From positions 21,080,001-21,144,000 of the forward strand of contig JBHGNT010000003.1 in the NCBI GenBank assembly GCA_043228905.1: 64,000 nt of DNA. The letters run 5' to 3'. A model generated the notes under the pieces. It had not been told where the DNA came from. It searched no databases and worked only from the letters and a program-made list of their open reading frames with translations. Origin of the DNA: Azolla caroliniana (lineage: Eukaryota; Polypodiophyta). Every line of letters begins with the position of its first letter. Position 1 is the stretch's first letter. This document shows, in pieces, positions 24,665 to 37,170 of this stretch. A program made the translations under genes and the position numbers.

Positions 24665-27600
24665 CTATCCTGAAAGATTTATTGTTAGTGAGACATATGG
24701 ATGAAGTTCAGTGTCACCACCAGTTAAACCTGCCATGGCAACGTCATCATCTGCTTTCCAAAATGAGCTGAAAAGGAAAATGCCTAGACATGAATAGTTA
24801 TTCTCAACAAATCTCTGAAATCAAAATCAGCATTTTGATTAGTAAAACATACTTGTCCTTCTCCCCAACAAGACGATCAAGAACAGAACGAACTTTTTTT
24901 TCACTTTTTAATGGTGGTGCCAGCACAGCTGCCTGAAGATAAATTCAAAGGTATCCTCATGAGAATTTGTAAAATCAGAAAATGGGAATCTTTGCAAAAG
25001 TATCATATGTACATTACCAAAAAAGATGGTGGAAGTCCATATCTCAAGATACTTTCAGTGAAAAGCCGAACTGCACAGAGGTGCATCCAAGCACTGAAAA
25101 CCTGTAAACATGCAAAACCAAATACAGCATTAGCAAGCACTTGCTGATTTCATGCAAGTTTGTAGATTAATTCAGCATGTGCCATAAGATTTTATCCCCA
25201 AGCATGAGTATTTAATCCACACATAGCAGTAGTTAGCTATGATGTTGCTGATCAAAGGTAGTCAGTTGTTTCAAAAACATAACATTGAGAGAATAGAAAG
25301 AAGTAAAATCTGTTAGTTTACTCCAGTTTGCAATATAGCTCATAATTCCAAATCTCCTCTGACAGAGAACTCATCATCCAACACAGGTATTGCAGACAAT
25401 AGTTCCTTACAAGCTGGCAACCTGTTTATGTCCAATCCATGATCTATGATATGGTGGCATGGCTGCCAGATAAAAGGTGATCCATGCATGATGACGCTTT
25501 TTGATTACTTGAAGGGTAGTTTTGATAGACTATTGGATAACCTCACATTGTAATAAATATTACCTCTCCATAGCTGGCATAACACCATTGCTGTAAGGCT
25601 GTTCGCATGCTCTCCTGATCAAATGTGAGTTGTTTTATCTCTTCCTCTCTTTTGGATTGAGCTTCTGGATCATACTCAAACTCTCGAACCTACAGCACAT
25701 TTTAAACAAAAAGAAGAATTAACACCACAGAGCAATAAACAAAGAGGCTTTTACAATGTATTTTTTTCCATTAACAAGATGTAAATAAATTTAACTTCAA
25801 AAACTAAATAAGTGAGATTTTATTCTACAGGTGTGCATAAGAGTATTCCATAAGCCAAAACGAATTGAACAGTGAACACCTACACAAACTTATGGGACTA
25901 TCATGATGAGAGATTTTCGGGGTTTCTGATAAACCCTCAAAATCCCTCATCATAAACAAAGAACAGTATCACAAAGGCCAGTAGATGTAGTACATCTTTT
26001 GAAGGAATAATATAAAGACATACCCATGCTTGGGGCTGATCAGGGTATTGTCTACTTTTACTGTGAACAATAAAACTAAATCCAAGTTAATTGATGTTTT
26101 GTTCTACTATTCATTTTGTTAAGATTTGTTCCATGATAATATGGAGATAGGTGAAATCAAACATGTACAATATTATGATATACAGACTGAACCAGTCCTT
26201 GAAATACTTCATTGTAAGGAATAATTTGCAATAATTTCTTTATAGTTTAAGTGTAATTCCTCAAAATAACATGCAAAGCTTTAGGAATCATATCTAGCAC
26301 GAGATAAATGCTGAGAAGCACAAACCTGCAGGAATGCCTCTTGAAACTCATAATCCTACAGAAAACCAGATTCTGTAAATTTTCTGTGTGCTACCCAGAC
26401 AGGCAGGCCGTTTAGCTAGATGCTCACTAGAAAAGAGTGGCAAGAAGATGTGGAAAATATTCCTTATGTGAAACATTTCACATAGATAACAATGCATGTC
26501 AGACCAGAGCTCCCTATCCAGAACATCTAAAGATTGACCACACAAGAGCTCTCTTTGCACAAAAGTTTTTTTTTTATCTCTTTTGAAACAGAAATCATCC
26601 TTAACAATAAGTAATGAATTGCATAATACTTCCATAAATCCAAGAGCAATGAGCATAGCTAGATTAAAATACCCAGAGAATGCCTTGGAGACCACCTATA
26701 CAATCCGCTCGGGGAAGCCTAATGAAAAACTTGATGCAGCTATTATGAAGTTAGGGGTCCAAATAAAGTAATGTTTCTAAACGATTAAGCCTTCAACAAG
26801 GCTTAGATTTATGAAACTCTCTATTATTGCTCTCCCCACTCACTAGACAACTTACTTTCTACTTATTGAGTGGCACAAAGTTTGCCAAGTTTGAAACTTC
26901 CATTCTGCAGTCAAGGATTTCAGACATCCACAAATGACGGTGTCCAATACAATCATACACACAACAATACATTTTAGAAGATGCCACATGAAACATCCTA
27001 AATGGCAATATATAAAGCAGATGAAATTACTCAAAACAAAGACAAAATATGTGCCAATGTACGTATGCTACCCATATGAAATGGAAGCCAATTGCATATT
27101 AAAGTACATATATCTAAAAGTTCAGGCTGGGTGTGGGAATTTCTGTTGAATCATGGAAAATGAAAAAGATATTATAGAGGATTGTGTGACTAAATCATAT
27201 GTTCATAAACTTACAATCATAAACAACTAATTGCTAAAATTAAAATAGTAACCCAATAATTGTCTGCGAAAATACAACCATGAAAAGAGAAAGAAATATA
27301 CCTGGAAACCATTCTCACGAGCTGCTGTTTTGAAAGTGTCAGAAACTTTTCTAAATAGTACGACTGTGTATAATGCATACTCATTGTCTTCATGTAGCTT
27401 ATTTGATGATCTTGGTACCTGAAAACCACAAACAAAATCTGAAATATAATACAAAGAGAGACTTATGTGCTTGGAGAATGTCTCAACGGATACAAACACC
27501 TTTATCATAATGTTGAGACATGCTTTTCAGGAATATATCATTATTAGAGAAGACGTATCTATTGATTTCACCATTGAATATGCTCCACATTAAACAGAAT

Positions 27601-30600
27601 ATGTGTCACCTTCTGCTCAATTATTAGTAAAAGAGCTGTAGACTATTGAAGTATAATAAGCTTAGAGATATGCACCAACAGAATCTTATATTGGCAAATT
27701 AATAAGGTTCTTCTTCTAGCTAGCAGAACTGTATTGCGATGTCATATGTTAGGATCACAGTAAGATTGAAAATAATTTGATACATGATTGTAAAGAATCC
27801 GCATTTTAGAGAATGCAACACCTCCATTTCATGTCCCAAGGAAAAAGACTACATCAATCTTAAGTGCAGCAGCACACAAAACTATATGAAATCCACTTAC
27901 ACCAAGAGTACTTGGAAAAAAAGACTGCTACAGAAAATGGTGTAATGTCAAGTAGAGGGAGAAAGTTCAAATTTGAGGAGCTAGTTAAATTTGAGGAGCT
28001 AGTTAAATATGTCATGTAGATTGGCCCACAAGTAATCACCAACAGCAGAATTTTAATGTGAACATGCCACGGACTCTTCTCCCTAATATGGTCCATTTAT
28101 ACTTGTGTATGAGTTTCAGGCTTCAACTATCTTTTGATGATGGTTTGAATACAAATAGGGAAAAGACAAGATAACACCAAAATATTTGTTACAAAATGAG
28201 GAGAGACAATCTGAAACCATCCGTACAATAAGAAAATATATGACTAGGGCTAAGGATAATGACCCAATATAAGCACACTTCAATGAAAATGTGAAATACC
28301 CAAAGATTCTGGAAAGAGCCCAACTACGAACAGGAAGACACCGGTGCGAAGGAGGTTGAATGAGCCAAAGAAAATGACGATAAAGTGCCAATTAACATAT
28401 GTAAATGTTGCCTTATTACCAGAATAAAGCCAATTAATTTATGTTATTACCCCAAAAACACAGAGTCAACCCTTGAAAAAAAGGAAAGAGATGAGTTGAG
28501 CATATAGTTATTTAAGTAGCATACATATTGAGAAAGAGGGGATTTAATTGCTCAAGAAGGCACTTTATCAATAAAACTTTAAGAGGATGGAACTCAACAT
28601 AAAATCAAATGTATTATTTACTAATGTCAAATACCATTGCAAATAGAATCAATTTCTTTTTAAAACCACTTGTTAAACACAATGCAATTGCATCATTGGG
28701 TAGTAAGGCTCAGGGCACCACTAAGCTATGCCAGATATTTTTAATATATAGCAATGCATTTGCATTGAAATTCCTCACACAAACATTTTTTGAAATTGCT
28801 ATCATGGAATTTGTATCCATATGCCAGGGCAAAATTTCATGAATTTGTAATCAGTCTCTACTGTCACAATGACGACTACGGAAGAAGTTGGCAAAGTACA
28901 ATTAATGCACTCAAAATTATATGGTTGCATCTTTGGCTTTAGCACTAATCCAAATACACTCAAAACCTTACAAGGGTCATTTTTTTCAATTTGTCCCTTA
29001 TGATTATATATTTGGAACTCCTTAGCTGGTAAGCTACAACTACACTCTGCCAAACCCAGGGAACAATCCTCCTGTTTCTCTCTCCTTATGTATAGGACGT
29101 TAGAGGACTATAAAACTCCAATTTAGCCAGAATTTAACATGATTTTGGACTCACTGAGACTTGATTTCACCTACTTACGAATTTGGACATGAAGACTTAA
29201 TTTCACATCCAGGAAGCTAGATTGCACCTGAACAAGTTGACATCTCATTGTTCCAAAGAATAAAGATCAGCATCTCTTTTGGTATTTCTTTATTGATAAT
29301 GAAGATACAATAACAGCCTGTTTAAGCCAATTTCAGCTGCATATAAAGATTCCAAGGTAATGTCCACTAAGCATAGTAGAAATGGAAGCAGTTCAGTAAT
29401 AGAACCTGCAGAATTCGGCACTATAAAAATGATGCACTATTAGCTCTGATCAGAACCTTAAAGTTTTACAGATATGCATTATAACTTTTGACGGTTCAAT
29501 GAAGTATTGTTGTGTCAATGCAAAGAAGGTTGAGATGCATTTGTTTTCAGGAAACTGGATGAAACATCTTTTTCTGGATTGGCCTCTTTCCTTTGTGTTC
29601 ACAAGACTCCAGAGACTATGTTTCCTTTTGAGAATTGGTTGGCACATGCATGCACACATGAACGAATTTCTTCTGTATCAGCTCCTCTTTCAGTATTGTT
29701 TTTATTGAATATACAGCAAGATAGCCCAACCTTAAAAACATTGCCACCTGTTTACACCTATTTTAGAAACTAAAACCCACTGTACTCTTCACTGGGCATC
29801 GTAGCAAAAAGAGCAAATCCACTGTTAGGACTCAGACCTAAAGATTTTTGCACTCCAAAAATGAGTCTTCATCAGCTCTAAAGCCAAATAAGGCAAGTCT
29901 TGCTTGTGTACCCCAATATTACCTCTTCAGAAAAATGTCTTAGCCTACTCACTTATAACTATTAAGTGACTTCATGTTGGGCCAAACCTAAAGAGACTTT
30001 ATAGGCACAATTTTACTATGAGGTGCATTCATCCCCACACATCAGAACCCAATGCTAACAGAATTGATTGTGTATCAATTCCAACAGGTTACCGGCCTGG
30101 GTTAATCCAGTCTACGGACCATTGGCCCTGGGTTGTTACACACTGGCCATGCACTGTCTTTTTTATCAGTTTCAAGAGTTTCAAAGAGTCTGTAAGAAAA
30201 TAAAAAGTAAAGTAATTATTAAATAATCCCATAAAATAGGAAAAAAATAGCACCTCCTGGTTACAGCCTATGTTGTAATCAGTTTATTTTTCTTTCTAGT
30301 TGCTTTATTCCCACACATGGCAAAGGAGTATGTTAGAGCTATGTTCTAAAGTAAGCATATGATAAGGATAACAAAGATAGATTAATAAGAAAGAAGAGAG
30401 AGAAAGAAGGGTGCCGATCCACCCGACCACCCTCGAACGAAGGGATCGAGAAGGACTTGAGCCTCAATCGGTGTCACATATCACCGTTGTGGCGTCGAGT
30501 CGTACATGGTGCTGGCGCACTCGCTACAAGAGTTGACCCACCACAAGAACGGAGTCTTGACGTAGTCAAGAGATGGTGAAATGAGGGTAGCTTGGCCTCA

Positions 30601-32708
30601 TATTTATAGCCAAACCCAAGGCCCCCAAGCAAGTTCACACTTGGCCTAATGGGTTGTCTCAATCCCGAGGATTAAAAGTAATCCTCCCCTTCTTTACACT
30701 CTCGTTTAACCATCACACTTTATCCACGTGTATAGAATACTACGGTACATTCTCACCACAAGATATTTTATGGTCATGCCCGTAACAGAGTATCTGGAAT
30801 TGTCCATCAAGATAATGTTAGGCATGAAAAGCCAATCGTTGTTAGTCCAGGTCCAAGTCCCTAGACATCATATTGGATTCTGGAAATGGGGATCTCTTAT
30901 TTGATGATAGAGAAGTGCTTGATTATGGAAGCACCATAGGAATAAGGATAGTTGACTACTAGATAACAAACTCCATGGCCATATCTTAGTCTGGAGGAAC
31001 TGGTTTCTGAATGTATTTGTAACATGTGAACACTATGTACAAACTTTTTCAGGCCCTTATTTCCACTTATTTCTATTATTGCTTGATGGTATTTATTGTG
31101 GAAGAAATACTATCAATCTTATGCCATCTATCCATTCTGGAAAGAAGTTGCGATAATTGCTAATGTGTGCACATTAAAAGTTATTAGTATGTTTGCATTA
31201 ATATTTATGAGAAGTAAAATTAGCAAACAAGAAGGAATTTGAAAATCTCAAGACGAAGATTTCACTGAGGATAGATTGCAGATATACAGCAATTATCCAA
31301 ATGATTCACACAAGTACAGTCACTCATATGGTTGGCATTAAATGCATTTGATAAAGACATACCACAAAAGTTGAGAGGGTTTCATAGCTTGATAGCCAAT
31401 CTTTTTGCGAGTACTTTGGAACCACCACTAGAAGTGTTATCAGGTGTTCAGAACTAACAATATCTTCAGGTTTAATTATACTGGAAAGATCCCGTACTGC
31501 CATGCTGGAGAATCGATTGTATCAATAATGGTTGAACAAACAATGCTTTCAGCAAGTTAAAATATACAGTTCAAAAATAAAAAGAAGACATGTAAAATGG
31601 TACCTCCCAGTTTGTTTTCGATTGATTGCACTAAGCTGACCCTTCACATTGCTATACTCCGCAACTCTAACCTGATGTTTGAGATAAATAAATAATCAAC
31701 TAATGAAATAGAAGTAACAGCTTAAGTAAAAAGGAACAGTTGCATTGGTCAACCTTCAGATCATCTTCCAGTTTTGCTACATTTCCTTGTATTGTATCTA
31801 CAGTCTCCCTCAGGGGGTTCATAAGAGGATACTTGGCTTCATCCCAAGTAAATCTGAGGGAAAAATAGAACATCACCACCCATGGTTAGTTTCTAATGTA
31901 AGATACGGTAAATTCCATTAAATACTTGTCAAATATATGGCCATCCACCTTGTGATATATGAGTCAACAGGGACGCCATCTACAGACAGAGTTCCTGAGT
32001 CCGATCCTGGGATTCTCTCCAACTCTTCCACTTGACGCCAGATCTTGTGAGTGACCCCTTCCACCACTGTGTTGGCCTGATGAACCAACCATTGATACCC
32101 AGAAAATACACCAAAAATAACAAGAACAACTTCTATATTGACGTAAAACATCATTCCTGAACTTGACCAGATCATAACTAAACATTGTTATGTGAACCAG
32201 GACATACATGAGAAAATCCTTTATATTGAAGCAACACAATTCCTCGTCTTCATGAGATCATTATTCAGTGTATCATAATTAAAATAAGATTAAAAAAAAT
32301 GCCTAATGTTAAGCCACACGATTCCTCATCTTCATCAGATCATCTCTATGCTACACAGAAAACAAGGATTTTTTTCTAGATTTAAGCAACATTATTCCTC
32401 ACCTTCACCAGATCATCACTAAGTGCCAGCAGTGAATCGAGCGTTCCTACTCTCAAATCAGGTATGTGCAACTGCAAGAAAATGAAGGATCAAAACTCCC
32501 AAAGATCACAATACACTGGAAAACCCTAAAAAACACAAAATGTGCAGAAAAAACCTAAAGAGAGAGAGAGAGAGAGAGAGATTGTGAAGCATATAAAAAC
32601 CTTGTAGGCAGGGGTGTCAAATGCCGATTTGGAGAGGCTCTGTTGAAGAGAAGACCAGATCGATGCTGCAGAGTCCTGCACAGGCAGAGAAACCAGGTGA
32701 TAACGCAT
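24665..32708 (-). CDS. VHA-C: V-type proton ATPase subunit C (DET3 orthologue)
   Basis: Subunit C is the V1 peripheral-stalk clamp that holds the catalytic head to the membrane sector of the vacuolar/TGN proton pump. Exons in order: 32708-32601, 32471-32403, 32076-31949, 31853-31754, 31671-31604, 31504-31363, 27418-27302, 25689-25564, 25101-25018, 24932-24853, 24767-24665. All GT-AG and in phase, 1125 nt, 374 aa, against about 375 in Arabidopsis DET3. Family blocks run in order: LVSLPVQDSA, DLRVGTLDSLLALSDDLVK, DGVPVDSYITRFTWDEAKYP, VRVAEYSNVKGQLSAINRKQ, SEHLITLLVVVPKYSQKDW, DNEYALYTVVLF, WMHLCAVRLFTESILRYGLP, KSEKKVRSVLDRL and HPYVSLTINLSG. The N-terminus (MRYHLVSLPV) is about two residues shorter than DET3. 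Intron 6 is about 3.9 kb and contains a solo LTR. A possible extra 30-nt in-frame exon at 26326-26355 is not included. Confidence 0.96.
30326..30792. mobile_element. Solo LTR in VHA-C intron 6
   Basis: A 457-bp segment (30331-30787) begins TGTTA and ends TAACA, the inverted termini expected of an LTR. It is flanked by a perfect 5-bp target duplication GAGTA (30326-30330 and 30788-30792). It is more GC-rich than the surrounding intron and contains a TATTTATA box. No second LTR or internal coding region follows, so this is a solo LTR left by recombination. Whether it is copia or gypsy cannot be told from the LTR alone. Confidence 0.85.
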
Positions 32709-32896
32709 CTTTGGTTAACGAATGCTCTCGCTTCCCGTCTCTGCCTCCTGCTGCTTCTGCGTCTTCTTGCTTCTTCGTTCTTCGTGTTGAGACAGAAGAG
32801 AAAGAAGAGGAAGGAAGGAAGGAAGGAAGCTGGCCGATGGTGTGTTCTAAAAACAAGGTAAAACCAAAACAAACACACACACACACACACACACAC

Positions 32897-32929
<33 letters not shown>

Positions 32930-32948
32930 AGAAGAGAGAAGGGGTTGA

Positions 32949-33002
<54 letters not shown>

Positions 33003-33130
33003 AGGGAAGAGAGAAGGGGTTGAATTGTGTGTGCGCGCGCGCGTGAGAGAGAGAGAGAAAGAAAGGGAATAGAGAAGGGGTCCAATTGTGTGCGTGTGAG
33101 ATAGATAGAGAGATAGAGAGAGAGATTGTA
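32556..33130. repeat. Compound microsatellite at the 5' end of VHA-C
   Basis: (GA)n occurs at 32559-32581, inside intron 1 of VHA-C. Upstream of its start codon lie (CA)n then (GT)n at 32874-32914, (GA)n at 32917-32938, (TG)n at 32951-32980, (GA)n at 32981-33001 and further GT, GC and GA runs to 33130. The CA/GT junction at 32879-32914 is a perfect 36-bp palindrome. Apparent long reading frames across this block are translations of the microsatellites. Confidence 0.9.
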
Positions 33131-35018
33131 ATGTTGTCAAATCTTGCAGCTAACGGTGATATTGCGGGTTTGCATCTTCCTTCGGGTGGACAATTGGTGG
33201 CACAAGCATTGGCTGATGATTCTTTTATGTTTTTACAAGCCTTAAAAGATAATCTTGAAAGGAGCATGCAAGTTTGGGATCAAATTGCTTTGGCTTTAGG
33301 GTTGTATATAAATTGGAGGAAGTCTTGTCTTATTTCTTGTACGGAGAGTGATTTGGAATGTTTGGGATGGCGAGGGTCAGTGATCACACGAGGATCAATT
33401 TATCGACATTTTGGGTTATCCATTGGGTGTTGATGTTACAAATGCTCAATTAATTGATTGGATTGGTAGTAAATTGAAGGACAAATTTATGTATTGGCAG
33501 TCTCAATTATGGCCCTTTCATGTACGACTCAAAGTGGTGCAATGTATCTTGATACCTTAGACTAAGAAGGCACTACAAAACATGTTACAACCTATTCGGT
33601 TCATGTTGTGGCGGAAGAGAGAAATGATGGGAGTTACATGGATTTCATGGGACCATTTGGCTACACCTAAAGGGTTAGGTGGTGCAGTAATATTGGATTT
33701 AGAAAGACATTTGATGGCTCGTAGATTTGCATTATTACTAGATATATGTCAACAAGATCAACCATGGATATCTATGATGCAATATATTTATTGAGCATGA
33801 AGGATTGGTGCACAGGACAACAAAGATTCAAGCATCCTAGTGGTCATTACTAAATGGAAGTATTCCTCTAAAGATTCAACATTCTGTATGTGGACAACAT
33901 TTGGTAAGATCATGGCAAGATGCATTATCTCTTTTTGAATGGCGACCATCAAGTGATCGAGAATATTGTAATTCATTACAAAATGAATTGCTTGTTTCTT
34001 CTTGAGTGTTATTTTGGCATGGGAAAGAGAAGTTGAGATCTCAATTAAATCGTTTATTTCGATTGGGGATTGTACATTTGGAAGATGTGGTTGATAATGA
34101 ATCTCAAAGGTTGTCGGATTTTGAAGATGCCAAACAATGGTTACGTATCCCCTCAAATTATGGATTTATTTGGGAGAAATTACAAGATATACTATTGTTG
34201 CAAGGATCTTTGCCATTGAAAACAAAAATTGCACCTTGGGTGGATTGGCGGTTATAAGATGGTACACGCTTGTTACAGTCACTACAAATATATTGTATCA
34301 TCATGCGATGGCATCATTAGCTTGGCTATCTCCTAAAGCAGCGAAGTTGTGGAATGTATGTAAGTTAGATGCAAGGTGGTGGAAAATATTACAACGTTTT
34401 CGTGCAAAGGTATTCATATGGAGAGTCATGATTGGTGGGTTCCCATTAAGTTCAGCCTTAAAGAGACGAGGACTAGGGTTCGACACTTGTTTCTTTTGCA
34501 CCGTTCCATTGGAGGATAGTACACATAGGTTTATTAAATGTCCTATAGCGTGTACCATTTGGAAGTACTTATTGGACATTTGGCAAGTTTTAATCCGTTG
34601 TTGTTTGAGAACTCAACAATGGGTTTTTTCTCAATATGTTCAAATATGGTTCAAATGATGAGATGGAGATATTATTCTAATTTTTACGTTATTTGGGGTC
34701 TACAACACAATTGGAATATGCGTAATGCTTTCATGTTTGATAATAGAGATGGGGTGAAAGCCTATATAAAGAAGCTAAAAGGTATTCTCATGTGGGGATC
34801 GTTTCCGCAAATCCATATTCACGTTTTCTTTAGAGCATGTGGGGATCATTTCCTCAAATGCATATTCAGGTTTTCTAATAGCATTACAGAACGGCCCTCT
34901 CCCTACGTAGGCATATGATAGGTAGAGGAGACTAAGAAGTGTTGTAACTAAGCGGATTTTACATACAATTAATATAATTGTGTGCTTTTACCAAAGAGAG
35001 AGAGAGAGAGATTGTATT
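33113..35018 (+). mobile_element. 5'-truncated, degenerate LINE (non-LTR retrotransposon)
   Basis: The reading frame opens inside a reverse-transcriptase domain (LPSGGQLVAQALADDSFMF, with the catalytic ADD; then INWRKSCLI). It continues through RT-thumb-like and linker sequence, broken by stops near 33434, 33560, 33795 and 34004. It ends with a zinc-knuckle/zf-RVT region (FIWRVMIGGFPLSSALKRRG, CFFC, HRFIKCPIACTIWK) that stops at 34656. GAGAGAGATTGTA flanks both ends (about 33117-33129 and 35003-35015) and may be the target duplication, though it sits in GA repeats. There is no poly(A) tail. The element lies about 400 bp upstream of the VHA-C start codon and is not functional. Confidence 0.8.
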
Positions 35019-35360
35019 ATCAAAGAATCTTCGGAGGTCAAGTATGACCCATAGACCAAAAATATTACATTTCACGTACGTGATACATGTGAATAATGTG
35101 AATGTTGCAATCGAGAGTGCACAATTGTGGTTTGTGAGAAGAATTCATGCTCAACGATTGGACTTGGTCGAAGATATGTGGAAAAAGCATGGTCGAATCT
35201 AATGAAAGGCAAAGTGAGCATTGTATCAGAGTATGATACTCGGACTCTCGAACTTGTGTTAGGGCAAAGTGTGCATAGTTGACCACTCTCTCATCACTTT
35301 GTGCCCTAACACCCCCCGTCTAAGTTGGCATGGGCTCACTCTCTTTCTCTTTTATCGTAA

Positions 35361-35425
35361 TTACATTATCCAAGTGGTAAGTTCTTAGCACTAAAAGCAC
35401 TGTGTTTTGGGTTCGAAACCCAGCT
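35361..35425 (+). repeat. tRNA-derived SINE head, orphan
   Basis: An A-box-like segment (CCAAGTGGTAAG, from 35370) is followed 40 bp on by a perfect RNA polymerase III B box, GGGTTCGAAACCC (35409-35421). It resembles the 5' half of a Leu/Ser tRNA but lacks a foldable acceptor stem, so it is taken as a SINE remnant. Confidence 0.5.
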
Positions 35426-35427
35426 TC

Positions 35428-35551
35428 CTCACCTCTCTATTATATACTTCTTATATATCCCTTAATTCACTAAATGCCACTGTGGAATGTAGGGGTTGAA
35501 CCCATGACCACCTGGTCTTCATTGGGCAACCTTACCAATTGAGCTACATCC
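35428..35551 (-). mobile_element. tRNA-derived SINE, copy 1
   Basis: Read on the minus strand, it begins GGATGTAGCTCAATTGGTAA (A box) at 35551 and has the B box GGGTTCAACCCC near 35492-35503. The tRNA-unrelated body contains CAGTGGCATTTAGT, ending in AGAGAGGTGAG. The same organisation is found on the plus strand at 56601-56735, with high similarity across the body, which establishes a family. Confidence 0.75.
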
Positions 35552-35556
35552 GTCTA

Positions 35557-35603
<47 letters not shown>

Positions 35604-36944
35604 AATTAATTCTATTGAGAACAACCTACATATACACAATTGGGCACTTGATCGGCCCTGTTGTCAACAATGTCTCCTTTGCCCTGGCTTGGCATACATC
35701 ATGCCTATGCATGACACTGTCATCACGATTAACATGTCCTCATTAGGCCTGCTGATGATATAGAGATCATGGGTTAAACAAACATGGGCTCAATGACAAG
35801 CACACGCATGTCCTTTGGCCTATTGGCAATATAACGACATTAATATACCTGGCTTAATCACATGCACAAAGTTTGGCATTGTCGTGGCCTCCTTTTTCAC
35901 TATCTCACCAAGCCAAGTAATGACATAGACACATTGGCATTAACATGACCTCCATTCTAACAATCGACAACGGTTCGGTTTGAGAGGGTCCAGACTAAAC
36001 CGGTTTGGAACTGAACCATATAATTTTTTTGAAACCAGAACCAAACCGAACTGAATCGTTAAACATTTTTCAAATCGTTAAACCATTAAACCGTAAAAAC
36101 CGCGGTTTCGTGGTTCAGTTTCGGTTTTCAAACTAAATGTTTGTCCTACAAAATACTTTTGAGGTGTTTTGATGTCTTTGTAATCAATCCAAAGCATTGG
36201 AGATCAACACAATATCATCAATACATAGTGATAATAGTTATACATGCTAGGCATGCCTCAACATTGCTAAATCTCTCTATGTAATGTGATACCTCACCTA
36301 TATAGAGAGTCAAGACCAATGAGACTGGATGATATTGGCATCCTTATTTTACTCCAATGGCATTAGCTGCAACCTCTGACAACCCACTGAGAGACCACAC
36401 TTTTATTGACATAGGCTCATATAATGAGTAAATTCCGCATTCCATATCTATAGGGACACGAAGGGCTTCTAGTTGCCACATGAGTTGAGTGCATGCCACA
36501 ATGTCGAAGTGTTTTGGGTTGGTTTTTCACTTCCGAGTTGTGAGTAGTAATTTATGCTGCTCCTAGAACTATTGTTGGCAAATGTTATTGCCATGTGATT
36601 TCCAACTTGTAGAATTGTTATTAATAAATAATAATACCAACAGCATTTCGAGGGCCTATAACTATGATTTGTAATTGCTGCCACTAAACGAACTTCCAAT
36701 AACAGCTGTGTTAAGTAAAAGCTCCAAAAAATAATCATGAATTCACAACATGGAGATAAAGTAACTCCAAAGGACGTTGTACATTTGCAATCACAGATAT
36801 TATCAAGAAGGAGAGGATGATTACGGATACCAATATTGCCCAAAACAAACTCAAGTTAAATTGAGGCATTATCATCTTAAGCAGATTGACCAAGATCTCT
36901 CAAGAATATGGGAGAGATGTTTTCAGAAGCAAACTGATTGAAAA

Positions 36945-37170
36945 GTGTGGATGATTAGTATACCTCGGGTGATGTTAGAATACCTTTACCTCATAGCCCT
37001 AAATAAAAATTTGAAACAAGCACCACGAATTCTCTCTCCCCCTAATGTATTCTTTCATGCCAAATTTATTGATGAACTTTTTACAAGTTTCCTTCAATGC
37101 AAAGGAAATCATAGTACATTACAACAACATTACAAGAGAAGGACCACCTTGAAGCTATTTGCCAGTTGAA
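36945..37170 (+). mobile_element. Possible Ty1/copia reverse-transcriptase relic
   Basis: The translation contains LKQAPR, then HAKFIDELFTSFLQCKGNHS. This parallels the copia RT block GLKQAPRxWxxKxDxFLxxxGFxxCxxD. Only about 70 codons are recognisable and the catalytic YVDD region is not found, so this is a weak call. Confidence 0.4.

Noticed and set aside
26348-26695. 115-codon minus-strand frame in VHA-C intron 7
   Set aside because: Intronic, no recognisable similarity, and not bounded by splice sites that would join it to the flanking exons in phase.
32555-33267. Several overlapping long reading frames on both strands
   Set aside because: They are translations of CA, GT and GA microsatellites (His-Thr, Leu-Ser, Arg-Glu and Val-Cys runs) and not genes.
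35361-35425. tRNA gene candidate with perfect B box
   Set aside because: There is no complementary acceptor stem and no proper D or anticodon arm. It is best read as a SINE head.
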